Origin: Elephas maximus indicus | Lineage: Eukaryota > Chordata > Mammalia > Proboscidea > Elephantidae | Direction: 5' to 3' | DNA length: 64,000 nt | Assembly: GCF_024166365.1 (NCBI RefSeq) | Contig: NC_064822.1 | Location: 102,792,823-102,856,822, forward strand | Shown here: piece after piece, positions 11,108-22,100 of the stretch | How the letters are laid out: each line of letters opens with the position of its first letter | Numbering within the stretch: the first letter of the stretch is position 1 | Made by a program: the position numbers and the translations under genes | The notes under the pieces: generated by a model | The model's database searches: none | What the model saw: only the letters and a program-made list of their open reading frames with translations | Told to the model about the DNA's origin: nothing

Positions 11108-11822
11108 CCGCAAAAGAAGCCCTGAGGCACAACAGTTAAGCGCTAGGCTGCTAACCAAAAGTTTGGCAGTTTGAAGCTACCCACTGGCTCCACGGGAGAA
11201 AGACCTGGTAATCTTCTCTCGTAAAGATTACAGCCTAGAAAACCCTATGTGGCAGTTCTACTCTGTCACTTGTGGTCACTGAGTCAAAACTGATTTAATG
11301 GTACCTGTCTTGGTCATCTAGTGCTGCTAGAACAGAAATACCACAGGTGGATGGCTTTAACAAACAAGTTTATTCTCTCACAGTCTAGTAGGTTAGAAGT
11401 CCATATTCTGGGTGTCAGCTCCAGGGGAAGGCTTTCTTGCCCCATCAGCTCTGGAGGAAGTTCCTTTATATCAATCTTCCCCTGGACTAGGAGCTTCTCA
11501 GCACAGGGACCCCAGGTCCAAAGGACGAGCTATTCTCCTGGCTCTTGCTTCTTGGTGGTATGAGGTCCCCATGTCTCTTTGTTCACTTCTCTTTTTTATA
11601 TCTCAAAAGAGATTGGCTTAAGACACAGTCTAATCTTGTAGATCTCATCAACATAACTGCTGCTAATCCATTTCGTTAACATCATAGTGACAGGATTTAC
11701 AACACATCAGATGACAAAATTGTGGACAATCACACAACACTGGGAATCAGCCAATCTGACACACATATTTTTGGAAGACACAATTCAATCCATGACAGTA
11801 CCCAACAACATCAACAACAAAG
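11108..11822 (+). repeat. AfroSINE split by a solo LTR
   Basis: SINE head and body are at 11108-11305; the tail CAACAACATCAACAAC resumes at 11803. The LTR at 11306-11797 sits exactly in the tail, with duplicated GTACC on both sides. Confidence 0.9.
11306..11797 (-). mobile_element. Solo LTR, 492 bp, copy 2
   Basis: Same family as 427-946. Flanked by the 5-bp duplication GTACC (11301-11305 and 11798-11802). On the minus strand it carries a TATA-like ATATAAAA and an AATAAA-type signal, as expected of an LTR. It lies inside an AfroSINE and is therefore younger than that SINE. Confidence 0.88.
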
Positions 11823-12649
11823 GCCCCTAAAGCCATCACTTGGTGTTAACACTCTCTCAATATCAACCCTGGGGACAGTTGCTAATAGTGTTCAGAGACC
11901 AGGTATTAGTGTCCTTGGTCCGCAGGACCTCTTACAAGACAACCTGGCTCAGATGATAACTTTAAGATGTTAGTTTGCGTTTTGGTTTTCTGTCCCCCCA
12001 TCCGAAGGAGATAACTCAGCCCTTTGGATTTCCTTGATTCCGATGGGGTAGAAATTTTACAAAAAAATTAATTGATAACAAACCCTTGAACTGTCTTCCA
12101 TAAATGCTTGACTTATTGAAGAGGTGATACCAGGTGTTACTGAGATGCTATTGAGGACAGAAAGAAAAACGAGGGGCGAGTAGGGGAGAGGTGAGGCCTG
12201 CATCAGGCAGGAAAGAGAGCTGAGGCAGATGAGTTTACTAGCACGGCTTGTGAGATTCCGAGGCCTTTGTCTTGGCATCACCCTGGGGAGGGGGCAGAGC
12301 CTCCAGGGAGAATGGCTCTGCTGGCACAGGGCATGCCAGCCGCTGGACAAGGGTTCTTAGGTCTCAAGGAAGCAGTAACATCACTAAAATCAGAAGCCAC
12401 TGGGGGACTGGATGAGGAGATCAGTGTGACATGTTGGTCTCAGTGTGAGAAACCCTTCCTTACCCAGCTGCCTGGGCTGTAAGAAGCCAGTCTCTAGGAT
12501 TCTTGAGTGACCTTGGGGATGGGGAGGCAGCCTCAATGATGGAGAACATGAAATTCCCTTCCAATCAGTCAGGAGGGGGCTCTGAGTTGGATATAGGTTG
12601 GTTTAAAAAAAATTTTTTTTTAACAGGACATCTTCTGCCTACCTGGGAT
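11823..12649. other. Intergenic, no gene seen
   Basis: Unique sequence; overlapping short frames on both strands only. Confidence 0.5.
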
Positions 12650-12985
12650 TGTAGAGGAAGATTTATACCTGGTGGTTTGATGGTGAAATTCTCACCTTCC
12701 ATGTTGGAGACCCGGGTTCAATTCCCAGAGACCCAGGTTCAACTCCTGGCCAATGTGCCTCAGTACAGCTACCACCCACCTGTCAGTGGAGGCTTGCGTG
12801 TTGCTATGATGCTGAATAGGTCTCAACGGGGCTTCCAGACTAAGACAGACTAGGAAGAAAGGTCTGGTGATCTACTTCTGAAAAATCAGCCAATGAAAAC
12901 CCTATGGATCACAATGGTTCAATTCCATTGTGCATGGGGTCACCATGAGTTGAGGGCCAACTCAATAGCAGCTAATAACTGCAGC
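12650..12985 (+). repeat. Second SINE type (tRNA-Gly-like head), plus copy
   Basis: Head GTGGTTTGATGGTGAAATTC with a B-box-like GGGTTCAATTCCC. The body GAGGCTTGCGTGTTGCTATG ... CCAGACTAAGACAGACTAGG is nearly the same as the RTE 5' region at about 27310-27430. The tail resembles AfroSINE (GGGGTCACCATGAGTTGAGG ... AGCTAATAACTG). Confidence 0.82.
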
Positions 12986-13404
12986 CAGCACCCAGGACAC
13001 TGATAGGCTGTTTCAGGGTGCCTCCTTGAGCCAGGTGTATGTGAACACAATACAGGTTGTGTTCACCTTCCCTATCCTCACAATCAAGCTCATTTACATT
13101 CCTCAAGGAAGGATCGGAGGAGAGCCTGGCTTTGCAGTCTATTTTGGTGGACTGTGGCTTCAGGGTGCCCTTTACAAGGCTGTGGTGGGTTGTGAATTCC
13201 CTGAACACATAAACCTCTGTACCCCACACAATGTTTAATGCCACACACAACCTCTGTCTGCAGAGCTCCCCACCTTACAACTGTAGTGTTCATAGAACAC
13301 CAGAATAGCCTCCTACCTGTAACCCTTTCATATAAACACTCTCTGCATTACTCGCCTTCCTAGAACAGGTCTATAAACCTTCCTGTGACCATCCTTCATA
13401 GGAA
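12986..13404. other. Intergenic, no gene seen
   Basis: Unique sequence; frames on both strands overlap and show no family signature. Confidence 0.5.
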
Positions 13405-13524
13405 ATAGCACAGTAAAGTAGAAAGAGGCAGGGCTTGGGGCAGAAAACCCATGTTCCAATCCTGACCTCCCCACCATAGCTGGGGCAAGTCAGCTTCCCT
13501 GTATCTGTTTCTCAATCCAGAAGG

Positions 13525-13905
13525 TCAGTGGTTCCAGCCCGCCAGACACTCCGCAGGAGAAAGGACCTGGCGATCTGTTCCAGTAAAGATTGTTTTTGTT
13601 GTTGTGCTGTCTAGTCGATTCTGACTCATAGTGACCCTATAGGAGAGAGTAGAACTGTCCCATAGGATTTCCTAGGCTGTAATCTTTATGGGAGCAGCAG
13701 ATCACTGGGTCTTTTCTTGCGGAACCACTGGTGGATTCGAACCGCCAGTCTTTTGGGTAGCAGCCAAGTCCTTAACCACTGTGCCACCAGGGCTCAGTCT
13801 GTAAAGATTATAGACCAGGAATGCCTATGGGGCAGTTCTACTCTGTTACATGAGGTCACTAAGAGTTGGAATCAACTCGATGGCACACAACAACAACAAA
13901 ATGGG
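13525..13905 (+). repeat. AfroSINE interrupted by another AfroSINE
   Basis: Left half ends in the middle of the GTAAAGATT motif of the SINE body. The right half resumes at 13801 with a copied GTAAAGATT and ends TCGATGGCACACAACAACAA. Confidence 0.9.
13592..13800 (-). repeat. AfroSINE inserted in an AfroSINE
   Basis: Reverse copy with a T-rich/TTGTTG start and GTGCCACCAGGGCTC at the head end. The duplication GTAAAGATT is at 13583-13591 and 13801-13809. It is the youngest layer of this stack. Confidence 0.92.
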
Positions 13906-13940
13906 AATAATACCTACATCACATCAAAGGAAGTGCCACA

Positions 13941-14352
13941 TACATGGCAAAAAGCTCTACAGCTGTAAAAAAAAAAAAAAAAAAAGCCAGGGACCCTCTT
14001 TTCCCCGTCTTCCTTTACACCTTGCATTAACAGAACTGAACCCAAAACTTGAGAAAGTGAGACCATCGTCTCTCTTTACCTGGGCAACACATGGGCCAGA
14101 ACTTTGCACACTAAGATGTCTAATTAACATTAGAATAAAATATAATTGAAAATAAAATGATTTGCGTGTCCCTTAAATCCACCTGTGTACCAAGCGACCG
14201 TCTCTACTTTTCAAGCAAGTCACCAGAACTCTTGGGAAAGTGCACTGAACAAGGAAAAAGCTGATCTGGTTCTGGTCCTCATTCTTTTGTTTACTCTTCT
14301 GTTTGTTCATTTAGCCTTGAGCAAGTTTTCTCAACTGTGGAATCAATACCCA
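13941..14352. other. Intergenic, no gene seen
   Basis: Poly(A) run at about 13969-13985, then AT-rich unique sequence. Confidence 0.5.
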
Positions 14353-14548
14353 GTCACTGACAAGTCGACTCCAACTCATAGCGACCCCGTGTATGTTAGA
14401 GTAGAACTGTACTCTATCGGGTTTTCAGCGACTGACTTTTCGGAAGCAATCAGCAGGGCTCTCTTCTGAGGAGCCTCTGGGTGGACTCTAACTTTCAACC
14501 TTTCTGTTAGCAGCTGAGTGTGTTAACCGTGCACCACCCTGGGACTCC
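14353..14548 (-). repeat. AfroSINE
   Basis: AGTCGACTCCAACTCATAGC, AGAGTAGAACTGTACTC and GTGTGTTAACCGTGCACC mark a reverse-orientation copy. Confidence 0.9.
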
Positions 14549-15171
14549 GGAATAAATAAAGGGGGAAGGGTGGGAACAGAATGATGACCATGAAGAGCTC
14601 TTCTAACCCTAAATCGTCAGTTTCCCTGTTGTACAAAGACCGGTTAACGTAGTCCTTCTGTCTATTCTTGTCCCTGTGCATGAATGGGGGAAGGGTGCAG
14701 AGCTGGGCAGAGGGAATCCCTGACCCCTTCCCTCCCATGGCCCTTCCGGACCAGGAACTTTTTCCACCCTCTACTCCCCTCAGCCTATGACAACAGGGGT
14801 ACCTAATGCACATGGAGAAATTGATGAGACTGTGGGGGAGGGCTGGGGAGCAATCTGGGGGAGAATGGTTCCAGCATCAGCTTGAGCCAGTGGGGCAGAG
14901 ATTTCCAGTTGGCCCCGCTCTGCCCAGGCCCACCCTGAGAGCCCCAGTGAGCTCATGTCTGCAGCCAACTCCCCGCTCATGGCCAAGATGAGACAAACTT
15001 GGAAGTGAGGCTCAAGTGAGAAGTGATGGGTGTCTCCTCAGGAATGTGCTGCCCAATTAAAACTGCCTCCCAGATGGCTCAGCGGATGCTGGGACTACTC
15101 TCCAGGCAGTGCTGGCTGGCCTCCCAGCTGAGTCATCCTGCAAGCATCTATTGAGGGCCTACTATGCACCA
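14549..15171. other. Intergenic, no gene seen
   Basis: Unique sequence. A MIR/L2-like piece (CATCTATTGAGGGCCTACTA) starts near 15147 and is cut by the SINE at 15172. Confidence 0.5.
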
Positions 15172-15384
15172 AGAGAGTCCATGGATAGTGCAGATGGTTA
15201 AACTACTTGGCTGCTAACCAAAAGATTGGAGGTTCAAGTCCACCCTAGAGGCACCTTAGAAGAAAGGCCTGGCAACCTACTTATGAAAAATCCGCCACTG
15301 AAAACCCTACATAACACAGTTCTACTCTAACATATGGGGTCACCATGAGTCAGAATCGACTACATGGCAACTGGTTTTTTTTAA
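15172..15384 (+). repeat. AfroSINE inserted in MIR/L2 sequence
   Basis: AGAGTCCATGGATAGTGCAG head, GGCTGCTAACCAAAAGATTG, ACAGTTCTACTCTAACATA and a T-rich tail. MIR/L2-like sequence resumes after it (GTTCCAGGTGTTGTGCTGGG). Confidence 0.88.
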
Positions 15385-15440
15385 AGCTATGTTCCAGGTG
15401 TTGTGCTGGGTGCTGAGAAGACAAGGAGGAGTGAAGGCCA

Positions 15441-16106
15441 CACTGGAGAGTACAGTCTATCTGTCCCACACATATCTTTGGAAGCAGATTCCCAGAAAGT
15501 CTCAAAGGTTCTGTTGGTTAGGCCCCTAGGACCCCTTTCCAGTCCCCAATAGCCCCAAGCCGTCCTCTTCCTTACCACAGACCCCAAGCCCTTAGCCTTG
15601 TTTCCTTTCCTTTTCACAGTATCCATGGCCCTCTTTCTTCCCTGGGTTCCTCTTCCTCATAACTTGGCATGGATCAGGGTGCTACCTCCTCATTTTCCCT
15701 GCTTCTGGGAAGCCTGGACAACTTGCTGCAGTGTCCATCTTTAGTCAAACATTAGGTTTATTGCATCCGTCCTGGCAGCATCCAGGAGGCCACAGGGTGA
15801 GGTGACACCCCTATGACTAAAGGATGGACTCTCAGCAGAGGTCATTCCCTGGGTCAAGCTGGTATGGGTCCTCAGACAAGAAAGTTGAGCTTGGAAGAGA
15901 GGCCTCAGACCAAGAGGCCTCCCCCTCCCTAGGGGCTTGTGCTCTGAGGACTAAAGTTGAAAGAGGATAGAAACCTAAGTGTGGCCTCTGTAGTGTGTGG
16001 CTAAGAGTGCACACTGAGTAATCAGGCTGCTTGTGTTAAAGCCTAGGCTTCCCCCTTTACTAGCTCTGTGTCTATATCTTTCAGGATTGCATTCCACTGT
16101 GAGGAA
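15441..16106. other. Intergenic, no gene seen
   Basis: Unique sequence without coding signals. Confidence 0.5.
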
Positions 16107-16995
16107 GCCAAACCAGTTGCTGTGGGTTGATTCCGATCATGCGACCCCATGTGTCTCAGAATAGAACTGTGCTCCATAGGGTTTTCTTTGCTTTTCTTTT
16201 GTGCTTTAGGTGAAAGTTTACAGCTCAAGTTAGTTTCTCATTCAAAAATTTATACACATATTGTTTTGTGACATTGGTTGCAATCCCCACAATGTGACAG
16301 CACCCTCCCCCTTTCCACCCCAGGATCCCTGTGTCCATTCGTCCAGTTTTCCTGTACCTTCCTGCCTTCTTGGTTTTGGGCAGGAGTTGCCCATTTGGTC
16401 TCGTATATTTGATTGAACTAAGAAGCACATTCCTCACATGTGTCATTGTTTGTTTTCTAGGCCTGTCTAATCTTTGCTGAAAAGTGAGCTTCAGAGTGGC
16501 TTCAGTTCTGAATTAGCAGGATGTCCTGGGGCCATAGTCTTGGGGGTCCCTCCAGTCTCTGTCAGACCAGTAAATCCAGTTTTTTTTTTGTTAATTTGAA
16601 TTTTGTTCACATTTTTTTTCCTGCTCTGTCCGGTCCTCTCTGTTGTGATCCATGTCAGTGCGGTCAGTGGTGGCAGCTGGGCACCATCTAGCTCTGAGCT
16701 CAGGCTGGTGGAGGCTGCAGTTCATGTGGTCCTTTAGTCCTTTGGACTAATATTTTCCTTGTGTCTTTGGTTTCTTCATTCTTCTTTGCCCCAGATGGGA
16801 TAGGATCAATAGATGCATCTTACATGGCCACGAACAAGTTTTTAAGGCCCTCTCCATAGGGTTTTCAATGGCTGATTTTTTGAAAGTAGACTGCCAGGCC
16901 TTTTTTCCAAGGTACCTCTAAATGGATTCCAACCTCCAACCTTTCAGTTAGTAGCCAAACGCATTAAACGTTTGTACCACCCAGGGACTCTTCTG
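16107..16995 (-). repeat. AfroSINE split by an unnamed retroposon
   Basis: The SINE occupies 16107-16186 and 16852-16995. The 15-bp motif CTCCATAGGGTTTTC, once in a normal SINE, is present on both sides of the insert. Confidence 0.93.
16187..16851 (-). mobile_element. Unnamed poly(A)-tailed retroposon, reverse copy
   Basis: A 665-bp insert bounded by a perfect 15-bp duplication (16172-16186 and 16852-16866). In its own sense it runs GCCATGTAAGATGCATC ... AACTTTCACCTAAAGCACA plus an A-rich end, aligning with 4660-5345. Its only longer frames (73 and 62 codons) are not conserved in the other copies. Confidence 0.8.
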
Positions 16996-17227
16996 TGAGA
17001 AAGAGATTCACAAAAAACTGGTTTAAACAATTTTGAGGGGTTGTTTTTCTCATGTAATATCAAAAGATAGGAAATCCAGGACCTGACTGTGGTTCCACAA
17101 TGCCATTAGGGACCCAGGATCCTTTTATCTCTCTACCAAGCCTTCCTTAGCATATTCTTCTTGCTTCATGGTCACAAAATGGCTGCTCCATCACCAACAC
17201 CAAGTCCAAATTCCATGCAGGAAGAAG

Positions 17228-17278
17228 AACTCTGTTGCCATTGCATCGATTCTAACTCATAGCAACCCTACAGCAGGA
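17228..17278 (-). repeat. AfroSINE fragment
   Basis: Short reverse fragment: GTTGCCATTGCATCGATTC and TAACTCATAGCAACCCTACAG. Confidence 0.7.
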
Positions 17279-17308
17279 AGAAGAGCAAGGGCAGATTATT
17301 CAACAACC

Positions 17309-17457
17309 AAGGTAAGCACGGGCTTATTTGTGCTTACTTACTAATCTGTAGTGAACAATTTCACATATCACACCACATTTCAAAGATGTGGTGAAACGCG
17401 CATGAAATTATTCTCTACAGATCAGTAAGTAAGCACAAATAAGCCGGTGTTTACCTT
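17309..17457. repeat. 149-bp imperfect palindrome
   Basis: Left arm 17309-17351 (AAGGTAAGCAC ... CTTACTTACTAATCTGTAG) is the near-perfect inverse of right arm 17415-17457 (CTACAGATCAGTAAGTAAGC ... TTACCTT). The centre also folds: CACCACATTT / AGATGTGGTG with a CAA loop. A third, direct half-copy lies at about 17590-17660. It may be a foldback DNA element; I cannot name it. Confidence 0.85.
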
Positions 17458-17589
17458 GCTTATTGGCTCATCCATCCCTGTCAGGGATTGTAAAATTGAA
17501 AAGAGGCTTTGATTCAGTAGGAAGGTGCTGTGGGGCTGGGAGAGAGACATATGCCAGCCATACTTAGAAGCAGAAACTTTGATGTGAAA

Positions 17590-17662
17590 AAATGTGAATT
17601 TGTTCACTACAGATGATCTGGTAAGCAAGATAAACACCGTGCCTACCTTGCCTGTTGGTAAT
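17590..17662 (+). repeat. Half-copy of the palindrome family
   Basis: GTTCACTACAGATGATCTGG then AAACACCGTGCCTACCTTGC matches the right arm of 17309-17457 in the same order with substitutions. Confidence 0.65.
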
Positions 17663-18099
17663 CCCCCTCCGAAGAAGAGGAAGGTCAAAGAACCATTTCA
17701 GTCTCCATCCCTTTTAAGGAGATTTCCTGGAAGCCCCACTCAACAACTTCTGCTTATATGTCGTTGACCAGAACCATGTCACATGGCCACCCCATCTGAA
17801 AGGCAGGCTGGAAATGTAGAGCATACTGCTGCCCCCAACAGACTCAGATTAGTATAAATAAGGAATACAAACTGGTACAGAGCTTGCAAGGGAAGAGATG
17901 AAGAAGATGTGGGCCAGCCCTGGAGGTGGAAGAAGTGGAGCAATGTCTCCTTATTGCTTCTTACTCTAAAGGTTCAGTGGGTTGGTTGTGGCCAGTCTAA
18001 ACGCCCAGCTTCATTCATAGAAGGCAACTTGTCTTCTCCCAATCCCAAAGATGACTTTCCCTGAGGAGGGGTAAGACAAACATCAGTCATGGGGTACAA

Positions 18100-18760
18100 G
18101 GTCCGGCAGCTGCTTCCTCCTCCTCCACTTTCCCAAGCGCTTTTGGGGAACAGCCGTGCACCAGCCTGTCCCCGTTCTCCGCGAAGCGCGGCTTTCCTTC
18201 GCTCTCTGCCGCCCTCTACCGGTGCAGAGGGGGCGCGACAGCTGAGCGAGAGGGCTGGCCTACTGAGCCGTGAAGAGCGCACGCGCGCGCGCAAGCGGGC
18301 GTTCCGCGAGCCAGCTGCCATTCGGCGCGTGCGCATTGCGGGAGCCCAGCTCCGAGGACGGAGGACCAGGTAGCGGGGCTGAATGGGGCCGGTAGCCGGG
18401 AACGGCCCGGAGAGGGGCTGCCAGGACTTCGTGCCCTGCAGGTCTGGGGACGCTGGCGTTCGTCCCCGGCTGAGAGGCTCTGGTGGGCTCGAAGTGTCTC
18501 TTTTTGCCAGGGGCCGTGACCTGAGACCTCCTTCCAGGACTGGGAGTGGAGGGGGATGGGGCCCGCTAAGGCCTATTATTAATTTGGTGTCTATTGTTTG
18601 TCCGGGAAGCCTTTCTCGAGGAGGGCACAGAGTTTGCAAAATGCTGAGAAGAAGGGGTGAGGCTGGGCCGCGTGGGAGTTGGGGTACTCCCACTCCCGGG
18701 GCAGTGAGGAGCGAGGCAGGTTGGCGAAGGCGGCCCGCTCCCCAGGCCGTTTGTGGGGGT
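18100..18760. promoter_or_regulatory. TMEM106C: CpG island promoter of TMEM106C
   Basis: A sharp rise in GC and CpG content directly upstream of the first coding exon. It includes the alternating CGCGCGCGCG stretch at about 18281-18297 and an NRF1-type palindrome GCGCGTGCGCA at 18325-18335. No TATA box is visible. A plausible non-coding exon 1 ends at a GT donor after 18369 (ACCAG|GTAGCG), but the transcription start cannot be fixed from sequence alone. Confidence 0.8.
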
Positions 18761-18940
18761 GACAGAGGACTGGGGAACAGTACTACAAAATCAAGATCCT
18801 GGTAGAAATCCTGTGGTGTTGGGATCACACTCAGGTCGGCAGTCTGGTCATTTTGTGTTTTCACTTCTCTAATAGAAGTGATTTCTCGTGGCCTGTGTTA
18901 GTGACACTAACATGTACTCTTTTGCCTCTTTGCATCCTAG

Positions 18941-19155
18941 GACATGACACAAGTGCCACATCACAGCCATGGGGTCTCAACATTCTGTCTCTGCTCGTGC
19001 CTATTCCTGCAAGCGAAAGAAAGCAGATAACAGGGACGACCTGTTGGCCGAACGGGAGCAGGAAGAAGCCATTGCGCAGTTCCCATATGTGGAGTTCACA
19101 GGGAGAGATAGCATCACCTGTCTCACCTGCCAAGGGACTGGCTACATTCCAACAG
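18941..19155 (+). CDS. TMEM106C: TMEM106C first coding exon
   Basis: Acceptor TGCATCCTAG precedes 18941. The ATG at 18969 starts [14 protein letters not shown] and is the first in the exon. The exon codes for residues 1-62 plus one base, including [20 protein letters not shown] and the CLTCQGTG motif. Donor GGTGAGG follows 19155. Confidence 0.95.
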
Positions 19156-22100
19156 GTGAGGAGCAATGATTTCCCAACAAGAATCCAAAGATAACCACAG
19201 GAGTGCTTTTGTCCAGAGCTTTTCTTCTCAGCAATGACACCATGGTCATAGGCCTAACTGAACAGGAGCCAGCTCAACCAACCCACCAAACCTGGGCAGG
19301 TTCCACAACTTCTTTTGGTGTCCTTATATCTGGAAGCCTTCCGTTCCTTAACTTGTTCTTTGTTTCCCTGGTTTCGAACACTGAGTTCACACTACGTTAT
19401 GGATTTGTTGACAGGCACATTGCTTTATTGCTGTCACTCATAAGGACTGACACAGCTGTGCGGGGGACTGTCTTAGAAGCTTCTTTTTGAGGAAACAAAC
19501 TGAATAATTAACAGCCCAAGGTCTGAAGGATATGTCACTTGGAAAGAGAGAGTCAAAGTGTGGAACACCTCAGGTGTGGAACCTGGACTAAGTCCAGGAT
19601 TATTTGTTACTGAGTTGGCCCTCAGAAAGTCAGCTTAGATAGAGAATAGCAGAGGTTTAGAGCTGGTGAGAACCTTAGAAACCTTTTACTCCAAAACCTT
19701 CATCTTACAGATGCGGAGACAGTGACCTAAAGAAGTTAGACTTTTCCAAGGCCTGTAGCTGGCAAATGGTAAAGCATCCATTTCACTGCATGGGCAGCAC
19801 TAATGAATATTTTGTAATTTGTGGCACTCTACAGATTTACTTGTTCCTTATTCATTGGACCCAAATGTGAAACTAGTGTTTTAGAAATGTCTAATTCCAC
19901 ATGAGTATTTATTGTGGCAGGCTGATGTGAGATGTGAAGGAAAGTTCTGCCAACACATGGGATTTACAGACTAATTGTTTGGTTCTTTTCTAGAGCAAGT
20001 AAATGAGTTGGTGGCTTTGATTCCACATAGTGATCAGAGACTGCGACCTCAGAGAACGTGAGTGACCCTGCCTGCCACCTCTTATTACCTATTTCTGTCC
20101 CTAGTCCCTTTTTATATGTATGGATGCCAGTTAACTTCTTGAAAACTGCATCTGTTCTTACAGATTCTCCCATTTCCTTTACTACTATTACTCAAACAAA
20201 ATATCTCTGCCCCCATCAAAATCTGGGGAAGGGAACATTCTGAGGGCCACGTGAAGGAATTGGGTTGGAGAAGAGGGGTGTTCTGGGAGGTGAGGAAATA
20301 TTTCTGCCTACACAGCTCCTCTCAACTTTTTTTTCTAGAATGCAGCCATCATTCAAATGCGTTTTAAAAGCCATGTCCCACTCTACTTGTTATTGCCTAG
20401 TTTGTGATTTCTCGTTCTTTGTACTTTCCTTTTGCTCTCCCCTCACACCTGATTTTGCACTTGATCTTGACTGATTGGATTTGGTATCTGGCTACCTGGA
20501 TCAGTCATGTGCTATGTCATTTGCAGTAAGCAGTATGTCCTCTTGTCCATCTTGCTCTGTCTCCTGGCATCCGGCTTGGTGGTTTTCTTCCTGTTTCCAC
20601 ATTCAGTCCTTGTGGATGATGACGGCATCAAAGTAGTGAAAGTCTTGTTTAATAAGGAGGACTCCCTTGTAATCCTCGCCATCACGGTAAGACTTTGGGC
20701 CTATACTTCCTGGGTTATGCATTTTCCAAGTCTTAGACTCAGGAGACCTAATTTGTGTCTGCACTTCCCCTGATGCAGGCCACCTTGAAAATCAGCAACT
20801 CCAACTTCTACTCTGTGGCAGTGACCAGCTTGTCCAGCCAGGTTCAGTACATGAACACAGTGGTTGGCACATACGGGACAACTAATGTCTCCGTCATTCC
20901 ACCTCGGAGCGAGCAACTGGTATGCTGTTCTTCTAAAATCCTGGCTGCATGGGCTCAAGACCAGAGTAGACCGGGGGAATGCTATATCCTCGCTACTGCC
21001 CCTTCTTCCCTCTTGAAGGAACTAGTTGATGAGGGAGACCTAGAGGGCTCTGTAATTATGAAAAACACCAACTAGCATATAAGTATTTGGGGAGCTAAAG
21101 AATTTGTAAGAAAGAGATTTGCTACAAATCAAGTAGAGGCGGGATTGTAATCTAATGTCTGTCGACCTCTTGAAGGGGAAGAGGTTGGAAGCACTTCCTG
21201 GGGAAATTTTGTGTGCGATGGGAGAATGATCCAGGGTCTTTGAGTTGTTAATAACAGTACTGCTGTATGTTGAGCCTGCTTAGCGACAGACTGACTCTGG
21301 TGTCTTATTTTCAGGTGAATTTTACTGTAAATGCTGAGATGGGAGGACCATTTTCCTATGTCTAGTAAGGACAATGCTGTTTGTATATGTGTTCTTTATC
21401 AAATTAAAGAGATTCAAAGTCATACCCAGTTGCTCGGGGCCTGGTCCTGCCTAAGTCCCTGCCCCATTACCCTCTCCTAGCTTTGAGATTTATTTGGAGG
21501 ATGTGTCATTTAATATGTAATTGAAGTGCTGGAATTTCTAAAAGAGAACATTCCACCACCACCATTATTACCGAGTCAGCTCCCAACTCATGGCAACCTC
21601 GTATGTCAGAGTAGAACTGAGCTTCATAGTTTTCAGTGGCTGATTTTCCAAAAATAGATCATCAGGCCTTTTTTCCAGGGCATCCCTGGGTGGGTTTGAA
21701 CTTTTAACCTCTCAGCAGCCAAGTGCATTAACCATTGGTACCACCCAGGGACTCTAAGCCACTAGAAACATTGCAAAGAAGCCAGGCTCCACCATTTATA
21801 TGATGTGTTATTTTTAAAAAAAGTATAATGTGGGAGGACAAGGACAACACCTTGTGGGGACCCAGGGCTAGTAAGCCTTGACAGCGCTTAAGTCGGAGGG
21901 ACAGGTGTGGGAGAAAGGGGCACCCCAAACAGGACTGACTGCTCCTCGGTTTAACAGTGTAACTCAGCACCCTCCCACTGATTCTCCTTTTTATCAGTCT
22001 GACCGTTTCTTTATTTGCTGTTTGCCAGCTTCTTCTGCACGTTACCTGAAATCCTGGTGCACAACATAGTGATCTTCATGCGGTACGTCCGTCTTCTATC

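Larger units (their letters stand above)
13405..13940 (-). repeat. MIR split by nested SINEs
   Basis: Left part: GGGCAAGTCAGCTTCCCTG and TCTGTTTCTCAATC. Right part resumes near 13905 with AAAATGGGAATAATACCTAC. Two SINEs fill the gap. Confidence 0.75.

Noticed and set aside
17974-18864. A 296-codon open frame on the minus strand across the TMEM106C CpG island
   Set aside because: High GC keeps frames open by chance here. It shows no domain, runs antisense through the promoter, and has low-complexity Pro/Arg/Ser content, so I do not call a gene.
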